From Acidobacteriota bacterium (GTDB lineage: Bacteria > Acidobacteriota > Terriglobia > 2-12-FULL-54-10): DNA of 59,958 nucleotides. Within the stretch, counting starts at the first letter, position 1; every line of letters starts with the position of its first letter. Both the position numbers and the translations under genes were made by a program. Shown here in pieces: positions 34,977 to 41,663 of this stretch. The DNA is taken from assembly GCA_009691245.1 (NCBI GenBank), contig SHUM01000016.1:1-59958 (forward strand), in the 5' to 3' direction. The notes below the pieces were generated by a model. It was not told the DNA's origin. It saw nothing but the letters and a program-made list of their open reading frames with translations, and did no database searches.

Positions 34977-35990
34977 TTATTGCGGCTGGTCCGTATGGTC
35001 CGCCATCGGCTTCATGGCCGCTCTTAATTTTGCGCTGCGGGAGCGACGATTGGCGATGATCTCGGGGTCTCCCGGCTTGATCACCTTACGCGTCAGATTC
35101 TCCATGACGCCATCGCGATCCCAACGCTGCATCTGCTGTTTTACGATGCGATCTTCCAGTGAATGAAAACTGATTACCACTAATCTGCCGCCCGGTGTCA
35201 GGCATTCCGGGACTTGGTTCAGGAATTGAGTGAGCTGCTCCAGTTCCTGATTCACGGCGATGCGCAGGGCCTGAAACACGCGCGTCGCGGGATGCACAAA
35301 AGTACCAGTAGTCCGGGCACCGTCCCAATGAGCCGAGTGGCGCCGTCTTGCATTGCTCCGCTCGGCCTCGCGTCTGCCCCCCAGGCAAGCCGCGATGATT
35401 TCAGCCAATCTCACCGTTGTGGTGATGGGCCGGGCCCGAACTATCGCTCTGGCGATTCTCTGTGACCTCCTTTCTTCTCCATATTCGTATATCACGCGGG
35501 CCAGCTCGCGCTCGTCCCAGCGATTTACAACCTCGTCTGCCGTCAGCTCCTGATCCGGGTCCATGCGCATGTCCAGTGGCCCGGCGGCCTTCAGGCTAAA
35601 TCCTCTTTGCGGATCATCCAGCATCATTTGAGAGAGGCCGATGTCCGCCAGTATCCCGTCCACCGCCCTAATGGGCGGGGAAAGGGATAACTGCTGCAAA
35701 CCTTGTGCGATTCCGACGCTCAGTCCGGCGAAGTCCTGCCGCACTAACGTGAAGCGTCCGGCCAAGCCGGGACCGCGTAGGCCCGGTAAGGACGATAATT
35801 TTTCGCGCGCCAGTTCGAGCGCCGACGGGTCGCGATCCATCGCGATCAGACAGCCCCTCGCCGCTAATGTCAGCCGTTCCAGAATCGCCCTGGAATGCCC
35901 AGCGCCCCCAACCGTCGTGTCGAGGTAGAGTCCCCCGGGCCGCACCGCCAGCCAGTCCATGATCTCGGCGGTCATTACGGGGATGTGCAT
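34977..35990 (-). CDS. rsmH: 16S rRNA (cytosine(1402)-N4)-methyltransferase
   Basis: A 337-residue SAM-dependent methyltransferase acting on C1402 in the decoding centre of 16S rRNA. The start HIPVMTAEIMDWLAV and the SAM motif LDTTVGGAGHSRAILE are typical. GILADIGLSQMMLDDPQRGFS and VVISFHSLEDRIVKQ are the conserved catalytic-region motifs. It is 32 bases after mraZ, as in most dcw clusters. Confidence 0.95.
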   Translation of the reverse strand: MHIPVMTAEIMDWLAVRPGGLYLDTTVGGAGHSRAILERLTLAARGCLIAMDRDPSALELAREKLSSLPGLRGPGLAGRFTLVRQDFAGLSVGIAQGLQQLSLSPPIRAVDGILADIGLSQMMLDDPQRGFSLKAAGPLDMRMDPDQELTADEVVNRWDERELARVIYEYGEERRSQRIARAIVRARPITTTVRLAEIIAACLGGRREAERSNARRRHSAHWDGARTTGTFVHPATRVFQALRIAVNQELEQLTQFLNQVPECLTPGGRLVVISFHSLEDRIVKQQMQRWDRDGVMENLTRKVIKPGDPEIIANRRSRSAKLRAAMKPMADHTDQPQ

Positions 35991-36022
35991 CTGGCGCCCC
36001 TGCGGTCATGGTGATAACTGAT

Positions 36023-36466
36023 TTAGATACCAAGTTCATCGAGCACCTTCCCATCTTCCGCCGTCATGGGATTGCTGTTCATTTCGGCCAGGAACCGTTC
36101 GTTGTTCCAGACCGCCAGCCAGTTCACGTGCCCCAACACGGCCACCTCGCCTTTGATCTCTGCTTTGTCGCGTAAGACTGAAGGAATAAGAATGCGGCCC
36201 TGTTTATCCCAGTTCACCACTTGGCCGTAATAGTTCAGGCGATCCATGAGTTTGCGGCGGGAAGTGTTGAAACTGCCCCCTTGGGCCAGCTTTGCTTCAA
36301 CTTGGGCCCACTCTTCCATGGGATAGATCCGGGCATATTGGCCGTCCAGGCTGGTCACCCAGAATTCGGCGCTGCCATAGCGATCTTCGAGACCCTTCTT
36401 GAAGGTCTCGGGAACCTTCAGACGGCCCTTTTCGTCGATGCGAGCTAGGTGGTTGCCTCTAAGCAT
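36023..36466 (-). CDS. mraZ: Transcriptional regulator MraZ
   Basis: A 147-residue protein with two SpoVT/AbrB-like swapped-hairpin repeats. The first has NHLARIDEKGRLKVPETF and ILIPSVLR lies in the second (WDKQGRILIPSVLRDKA). MraZ forms a ring and binds direct repeats upstream of its own gene, usually repressing the dcw operon. Matching repeats are found just upstream at 36491-36555. It is the first gene of the cluster. Confidence 0.95.
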   Translation of the reverse strand: MLRGNHLARIDEKGRLKVPETFKKGLEDRYGSAEFWVTSLDGQYARIYPMEEWAQVEAKLAQGGSFNTSRRKLMDRLNYYGQVVNWDKQGRILIPSVLRDKAEIKGEVAVLGHVNWLAVWNNERFLAEMNSNPMTAEDGKVLDELGI

Positions 36467-36490
36467 ATCGAATCACGGTAACAACTGCGC

Positions 36491-36555
36491 TCCACAGTCC
36501 TTCACAGTAGGCCACTGTCAGCAAAAAAACTCTACTAATTTCCACTTGGCTCCAC
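36491..36555 (-). promoter_or_regulatory. MraZ-box-like direct repeats upstream of mraZ
   Basis: Reading toward mraZ, GTGGA occurs at 36555-36551 and 36545-36541. A second group follows: GTGGC at 36515-36511, GTGAA at 36505-36501 and GTGGA at 36495-36491. Within each group the spacing is exactly 10 bp. This matches the known architecture of MraZ operators (short boxes repeated every 10 bp). All boxes lie between the predicted -10 box and the mraZ start. Confidence 0.7.
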
Positions 36556-36556
36556 A

Positions 36557-36586
36557 TTTTTACATTAAGAGCTGAATCCTTGTCAA
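36557..36586 (-). promoter_or_regulatory. Promoter of the dcw cluster
   Basis: TTGACA at 36586-36581 and TAAAAA at 36562-36557 with an 18-base spacer, in an AT-rich stretch. The MraZ-like boxes begin right after the -10 box, so bound MraZ would block initiation or clearance. Confidence 0.6.
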
Positions 36587-36782
36587 GAACTTTGTGATGG
36601 AAAGTGAAGATAACTATGAAATATTTTTAGTGGACTGGTTGGACCTAACCACAATCTGTTGTGGCCATAAATTGGACAGCCGCATATATGGAGGTATTAG
36701 TAGAAAAGATACAATTTAGTCCAGGGCAGCGGTGCGGAGTTTGGCCATTTCTGCAAAGGCGATGCCTCTTACGATGACCCCT

Positions 36783-36900
36783 AACCGAGCCGCGACAGTA
36801 ATGGAGCGTCCACGATGCCCGAAAACCTGAATGTTGCTCAACGCGGGACAGAGTCGCGCGCTCGCCTCTATGGACGCTCCATCACTGTCGCGGCTCGGAT
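36783..36900. repeat. MITE-like palindromic element, copy 2 (CCGAGCCGCGACAGT family)
   Basis: Inverted arms of about 28-30 bp (36783-36812 and 36871-36900), beginning CCGAGCCGCGACAGT and ending GGAGCGTCCA, around a 58-bp interior unrelated to copy 1 at 7495-7650. It occupies the gap between the dcw promoter region and the 2H phosphoesterase gene. The remaining bases 36587-36782 show no gene. Confidence 0.75.
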
Positions 36901-36922
36901 ACACCATCGGGGAAATACCTGG

Positions 36923-37480
36923 CTAACTCGAGGAGAGTGAATAGCTTCCGAGAGGAATGGGAGCGATGTCCACCCAATGGTCGGGGGTGTCCTGACCGAC
37001 CAGCACTAGCGAATCCACGCGGAAGCGAATCGGCTGGGGCAGCTCAGTCCAGGCCAGCGAAACTTCCTTGAGTGCATCTTGAGTGGCGACCTCGTCAAGG
37101 GCCTGAACGACGGTCACATGAGGAACGTAGGCATACGGCTCCGCGGAGTACATTCCGTTATGGTTCAACAGACTATGCAGCTCAGCAAGCTGCGTCAGCC
37201 CTTCGGCGACTCTCAGGTAGACCACCCCGTTCACAGGCCAGAAGGTGGATACTCCATCAAGGGAAACTTCGAATGGAGCGATCTGGCGGCATCGCTCGCG
37301 TAGATGGGCCAGCCGGTTATCGCGGTCGCCGACCGTCCATGACAATAAGCGCGGCGGCAGGACGCTTACGTGAGCTAGCCAGTCCCCATAGATCGGATTC
37401 AAACGTCGGCGCAAGCCGCTCACAAAATCCGCGATGGGTCCGGTGAGATACGAAACGACAGCGTAGGTGGAATCGAGCAT
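36923..37480 (-). CDS. 2'-5' RNA ligase-like 2H phosphoesterase
   Basis: A 185-residue cytoplasmic protein with the two histidine motifs of the 2H superfamily: H37 in HVSVL and H121 in HVTVV, in a duplicated alpha/beta fold. Members hydrolyse 2',3'-cyclic phosphate or 2'-5' linkages in RNA or small nucleotides. The motif form HV[ST]V with a final Phe/Val is close to the LigT/YjcG branch. No RNA repair genes are near it. The substrate is unknown. Confidence 0.75.
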   Translation of the reverse strand: MLDSTYAVVSYLTGPIADFVSGLRRRLNPIYGDWLAHVSVLPPRLLSWTVGDRDNRLAHLRERCRQIAPFEVSLDGVSTFWPVNGVVYLRVAEGLTQLAELHSLLNHNGMYSAEPYAYVPHVTVVQALDEVATQDALKEVSLAWTELPQPIRFRVDSLVLVGQDTPDHWVDIAPIPLGSYSLSSS

Positions 37481-37853
37481 ACTGCTTCCAGACTATCCAA
37501 TTCATTCGCAAAGGTTCAAGTCCCAAATAAGGAGAAGACAGAAGTCAGCACATTTGCGGAAGCTAATGTCTCTAGTTCTGTATTCTGCCTCCTGAATTCT
37601 GCCTTCTTTCTCCTTCAGCCCATAAATGATACTTATGATGTTAGAATATTTATGAACTTTACAAATAGCTGTTTCTGTCGTCTAATGTACGATGCCCTTG
37701 GGCGTGGCAGCGGATTATCAGGCTGTCCGGGCATATGTGGAGATCAGGAACTGGCGGTTTGCCGGCATTCACCTGGCATGCGTTTCGTGGGCAATTTCCC
37801 GCGCTGGTCTCCCGCCCATCAAGCCATTTTAGGATCAGGAGAGGAACGATTTC
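37481..37853. other. Leader region upstream of ilvC with a palindromic repeat
   Basis: About 370 bases. At 37531-37614 there is an imperfect inverted repeat built from GACAGAAGTCAG-type words and their complements, related to 40857-40958. The next 240 bases are a possible ilvC leader containing short G/C hairpins. I do not see a leader peptide with runs of branched-chain codons, nor a T-box, so attenuation is not supported. Confidence 0.4.
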
Positions 37854-38855
37854 ATGGAGATCTTTTACGAACAGAACGCCAAGCCGGAACTGCTGAAGGG
37901 CAAGACCATTGCCATGATCGGCTACGGCAGCCAGGGCCACGCCCAGGCGCAAAACCTCCGCGACAGCGGATTCACTGTTGTGATTGGACTCGACCCCGGC
38001 CGCGGCTCGGCCCAGCAGGCCACCGCCGACGGCTTCAAAGTTCTGCCCGTCCCCGCAGCCGTGCGCGAGGCCGACTTCGTGCAGATTCTGGTGCCAGATG
38101 AGCATCACCGGAAACTGTTCGAGACAGAAATCCAGCCCAACCTGAAGCCCAACGCCATTCTCTCCGTCTCCCACGGCTTCTCCATCCACTTCAAGCAGAT
38201 TGTTCCCCCGTCCACCATCGACGTGGTGATGATCGCGCCCAAGGGGCCGGGCCATTTGGTGCGCCGCGTCTACACGCAGGGCGGCGGCGTGCCCGCGCTG
38301 ATCGCCGTGTCGCAAGACGCCTCCGGCAAGGCGCAGGATTACGCATTGGCATACGCCTATGGCATCGGCGCCACACGCGCCGGTGTCGTGAAGACCACCT
38401 TCCGTGACGAGACCGAGACGGATCTATTCGGTGAGCAGGCTGTGCTCTGCGGCGGACTTACCTCGCTGATGAAGGCCGGCTACGAGACACTGATCGAGGC
38501 CGGCTATCCGCCGGAGATGGCCTACTTCGAGTGCATCCATGAAGTGAAGCTGATCGTGGACCTGATCTATGAAGGCGGCTTGGCGCGCATGCGCTATTCG
38601 ATCAGCAATACCGCCGAGTACGGCGACCTCACCCGCGGCCCGCGCGTGCTGGGGCCGGAAGTGAAAGAGCGCATGAAGAAGATTCTCAGCGAGATTCAGT
38701 CCGGCCAGTTCGCCAAGGAATTCATCGACGAGAATGAAAAAGGCAAGCCGAACTTTGATCGCCTGCGCGAGGCCGAGAAGCATCACCCGGTGGAGGCTAT
38801 CGGCGCGGAGCTGCGCGAGATGATGTCCTGGCTCAAGCAGCCCAAGAAGAGCTAA
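37854..38855 (+). CDS. ilvC: Ketol-acid reductoisomerase
   Basis: A 333-residue class I enzyme that converts acetolactate or acetohydroxybutyrate to the dihydroxy acid in branched-chain amino acid synthesis. The NAD(P) fold begins [35 protein letters not shown] and [17 protein letters not shown] are the metal-site motifs, and the C-terminal domain contains [26 protein letters not shown] lies upstream of the start. Here ilvC precedes ilvB and ilvN, unlike the common ilvBNC order. Confidence 0.95.
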   Translation: MEIFYEQNAKPELLKGKTIAMIGYGSQGHAQAQNLRDSGFTVVIGLDPGRGSAQQATADGFKVLPVPAAVREADFVQILVPDEHHRKLFETEIQPNLKPNAILSVSHGFSIHFKQIVPPSTIDVVMIAPKGPGHLVRRVYTQGGGVPALIAVSQDASGKAQDYALAYAYGIGATRAGVVKTTFRDETETDLFGEQAVLCGGLTSLMKAGYETLIEAGYPPEMAYFECIHEVKLIVDLIYEGGLARMRYSISNTAEYGDLTRGPRVLGPEVKERMKKILSEIQSGQFAKEFIDENEKGKPNFDRLREAEKHHPVEAIGAELREMMSWLKQPKKS

Positions 38856-38879
38856 GGCGCAACTGCGAAACCCGTATTG

Positions 38880-39058
38880 AGCCACCGTCAGGGCACGGTT
38901 TCAACCGTGCCGTCACGACGGCTCAATACCAGCGGTTTTTACCGCTGGGGCACGGTGAACGGACCACACCATGCGCTCGACATGGCTGGGAACCTCAGGG
39001 GTTAAAACCCCTGACATTTGGGGCGACTAACCGGCGCGGTTGAAACCGTGCCCTGACG
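38880..39058. repeat. Chain of nested palindromes between ilvC and ilvB
   Basis: Four linked palindromes: GGCACGGTTTCAACCGTGCC at about 38893-38912, CCAGCGGTTTTTACCGCTGG at about 38929-38948, TCAGGGGTTAAAACCCCTGA around 39000, and a final GGCGCGGTTGAAACCGTGCC. The first and last are flanked by CGTCAGGGC/GCCCTGACG, so they also pair with each other across the region. This is a strong multi-stem RNA within a probable operon. Confidence 0.75.
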
Positions 39059-39161
39059 CAAAATTGAAGTTGTCGCACAGACTCTGCAGTCGTGCCCTGA
39101 CGGTGCTCCGAAACGCTTTGCAACAGAGTCTAAGGCGTACCAGAAAAATAAAGGAGACAGA

Positions 39162-40856
39162 ATGTCCATCACTGGCGCTGAGATTTTGCTGGAAGCGTTG
39201 AAGCGGGAAGGCGTGGAGGTCATCTTCGGCTATCCCGGCGGGGCCAACATCCCCATCTACGATGCGCTCTACAACAGCCCCATCAAGCATGTTCTGGTGC
39301 GCCACGAGCAGGGAGCGGCGTTTGCCGCCGAAGGATACGCGCGCGCCAGCGGACGCGTAGGCGTGGCGCTGGCCACCTCCGGCCCCGGCGCGACGAATCT
39401 GGTAACCGGCATCGCCGATGCCAAGATGGATGGCATCCCTCTGGTCTGCCTGACCGGACAAGTGCGCCAGAACGTGATCGGCACTGACGCGTTTCAGGAG
39501 ACCGACGTGGTCGGACTCACGCTGCCGGTAACCAAGTGGAACGCCATGATCACCTCCACACGCGACATTCCCACGCTCATCGCGCAGGCGTTCTACGTAG
39601 CCCGCAGCGGACGCCCCGGCCCTGTGCTGATCGACATCCCAGTCAACTTTGTCCGCGAGAAGATTGACGACCCCGCTTCCATTCACTATCCCGATTCCGT
39701 TTCCGTCCCCGGTTACACGCCAGATAAACCGACTGCACGTCCCATCGCCAAGCTGATTGAGATGTTGCAGCACGCAAAGCGGCCCGTGGTCATGGTGGGC
39801 GGCGGAGTGAAGTGGGCCGGCGCGGTGAAGCAGGTACGCGACCTGCTCGACACTTTGAAGATTCCGGTGATCTCCACCGTCCACGGACTCGGCACCGTTT
39901 CCGAGGACCGCGACTACTACCTCGGCATGGTCGGGATGCACGGCACGCGGCAGTCCAACATGGCCGTGAGCCACTCGGACCTGCTCATCGTCTTCGGCGC
40001 GCGTCTCGATGACCGCGTTACCGGCGACGCGGCCAGCTTCGCGCGCCACGCCAAGATCGCGCACTTCGAGATCGACACGGCGCAGTTGAGCCGCGTGCGC
40101 CCCTGCGATCTGCCCGTGGTGGGTGACCTGAAGTTCACCGCCGATGAGTTCCACGAGTCGCTGCCAGCCAATCTTCCTGACTGGTCTGAGTGGCGCAAGG
40201 AAACCACGGCCACGCCAAACCCGGCGGAGAAGGTTCACGTCGGCACGGGAAAGCCTTCGCCGACCAAAATATTGGAGATGCTGTTCGACATGATGGACCC
40301 TGACGCGCTGATGACCACCGACGTCGGCCAGCACCAGATGTGGGCCGCGCAGCGCGCCAGCGGCATCGCCAACCCGCGCCAACACATTACTTCGGGCGGC
40401 CTCGGTGCGATGGGCTTCTCGCTGCCCGCCGCGATTGGCGCGCAGATGGCCTACCCACATCGCCAGGTCATCTCCGTCTCCGGCGATGGCGGCTTCCAGA
40501 TGAACATTCAGGAGCTGGCCACCATCCAGCGCTACTCGCTGCCGATTAAAGTCGTCATCATCGACAACAAATATCTGGGCATGGTGCGCCAGTGGCAGCA
40601 ACTGTTCTGGGATCGCCGCTACTCGGAAGTCGATCTCTACGACAACCCGGACTTCATCAAGATATCTGAAGCCTACGGCATCCCCGGCGTCCTGATGAGC
40701 AAGGCCGAGAGCATGGAAGCACAGCTCAAGGAATTCCTGGCCATGCCCGGCTCCGCCACGCTGGTGGTCGAGTGCCCGGCGGAAGCGAACGTTTACCCGA
40801 TGGTGCCCGCAGGCGCGGCGCTGACCGACATGGTATGGGAAGAGAAAAAGAAGTAG
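39162..40856 (+). CDS. ilvB: Acetolactate synthase, large (catalytic) subunit
   Basis: A 564-residue thiamine-diphosphate enzyme for the first common step of branched-chain amino acid synthesis. The cofactor-activating Glu is in VRHEQGAAFAAEGYARASG. The FAD region includes MVGMHGTRQSNMAVSHSDLL. The ThDP motif is VSGDGGFQMNIQELATIQRY, then IIDNKYLGMVRQWQ. AAAGGAGA is upstream of the ATG. Length and motifs are normal for an AHAS that needs a small subunit. Confidence 0.95.
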   Translation: MSITGAEILLEALKREGVEVIFGYPGGANIPIYDALYNSPIKHVLVRHEQGAAFAAEGYARASGRVGVALATSGPGATNLVTGIADAKMDGIPLVCLTGQVRQNVIGTDAFQETDVVGLTLPVTKWNAMITSTRDIPTLIAQAFYVARSGRPGPVLIDIPVNFVREKIDDPASIHYPDSVSVPGYTPDKPTARPIAKLIEMLQHAKRPVVMVGGGVKWAGAVKQVRDLLDTLKIPVISTVHGLGTVSEDRDYYLGMVGMHGTRQSNMAVSHSDLLIVFGARLDDRVTGDAASFARHAKIAHFEIDTAQLSRVRPCDLPVVGDLKFTADEFHESLPANLPDWSEWRKETTATPNPAEKVHVGTGKPSPTKILEMLFDMMDPDALMTTDVGQHQMWAAQRASGIANPRQHITSGGLGAMGFSLPAAIGAQMAYPHRQVISVSGDGGFQMNIQELATIQRYSLPIKVVIIDNKYLGMVRQWQQLFWDRRYSEVDLYDNPDFIKISEAYGIPGVLMSKAESMEAQLKEFLAMPGSATLVVECPAEANVYPMVPAGAALTDMVWEEKKK

Positions 40857-40958
40857 ACAGAAGTTAGGAGTCAGGAGCTAGAAGTTAAGAGTTGGAAGGT
40901 CCGGAATATTCTGGCTCCTAACTCCTTCTCTTCTAACTTCTGTCTTCTAACTTCCACT
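40857..40958. repeat. Inverted repeat in the ilvB-ilvN spacer
   Basis: AGACAGAAGTTAGGAGTCAG and GCTAGAAGTTAAG are mirrored by CTCCTTCTCTTCTAACTTCT and GTCTTCTAACTTCC. The arms are about 40 bp around a short loop. Related words occur at 37531-37614 and 57781-57812. It may tune ilvN expression relative to ilvB. Confidence 0.7.
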
Positions 40959-40974
40959 TTTTAAGGAGTTGAAA

Positions 40975-41259
40975 ATGACCGCAACCGCAGCACCGGCACT
41001 GACCGGCCTGACCGTGGACTTCCACAACATTCCCGGCGCGATGATGCGCGTGCTGAACTCCTTCACGCGCCGCGGCCTGGTCATTCAGGCCGTGCAGTGC
41101 GGCCCGGCGGGCGATCACCACCGCGCGCACGTCGTCGTCGAGGCTCTGCCCATCACCATGGAGCAGACTATCAGAGAACTCGAGAGCACCGTCGGCGTGG
41201 ACTCCGTCGCGCCCATCGAGACCGCGCAGATCACCAAACTTCTCAACGCCACCCGCTAA
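40975..41259 (+). CDS. ilvN: Acetolactate synthase small subunit, short ACT-only form
   Basis: A 94-residue regulatory subunit with a single ACT domain (LTVDFHNIPGAMMRVLNSFT; GLVIQAVQCGPA). It binds valine-like effectors and stimulates the large subunit. A good AAGGAG lies 6 bases before the ATG at 40975. It is shorter than the usual 160-residue IlvH, lacking the C-terminal domain, and so resembles the small IlvN/IlvM type. Confidence 0.88.
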   Translation: MTATAAPALTGLTVDFHNIPGAMMRVLNSFTRRGLVIQAVQCGPAGDHHRAHVVVEALPITMEQTIRELESTVGVDSVAPIETAQITKLLNATR

Positions 41260-41663
41260 TCTCACTCCTGAAATACCGCGGCATTCCATCGCACGTTTAA
41301 CAATTGCGTCGGGCGTAACCGAGATGTGTCCGCGCTAATCAATTTGCGTTGCGCGCCGATGAACTTCAGTGAGACGGCACGCGCGCACGCCGGCACTCAC
41401 CGTGGACCAATTCCCCCCAATTGGCTTTGTCGGCATTTTGACGAAACCCCTGTCAATAGACATTATATTGACGATTTTGTGCTTGCCTCAAACACCGATT
41501 TGCCCCTAATCAACTGAATCCAATAGACCCCGCTGTTTGGCCTTCCCCTTGCCTTTAGTAGGCCGTGCGCTGGCGAAAAGACAACGCCGGACATGAGCAA
41601 GACATGAGCAAGCGAAAAAATCCACGCCGGTGAATCCGGCAAAGTGCGACGCAGGGGGAGATC
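41260..41663. other. Intergenic region before the sigma-TPR gene
   Basis: About 400 bases. It holds the inverted repeat CCAATTCCCCCCAATTGG near 41407-41424 and the TTGAC/GTCAA array at 41438-41472. A short tandem of GACATGAGCAA occurs near 41590-41612. There is no convincing gene. Confidence 0.4.
41438..41472 (+). promoter_or_regulatory. Promoter with alternating TTGAC/GTCAA half-sites
   Basis: TTGACG (41438-41443) and CATTAT (41461-41466) with a 17-base spacer form a sigma-70-type promoter. TTGAC (41438-41442), GTCAA (41452-41456) and TTGAC (41468-41472) alternate in orientation. They make one dyad over the -35/spacer (TTGACGAAACCCCTGTCAA) and a second over the -10 (GTCAATA/TATTGAC). This arrangement suits a repressor or autoregulator. 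The promoter is about 190 bases before the sigma-TPR gene. Confidence 0.5.

Noticed and set aside
37640-37853. Leader-peptide attenuator or T-box upstream of ilvC
   Set aside because: No short ORF with consecutive Ile/Val/Leu codons and no T-box core sequence were found; hairpins alone are not enough.
39027-40601. 524-codon minus-strand ORF opposite ilvB
   Set aside because: Antisense to a clear acetolactate synthase, with no ribosome-binding site or motif.
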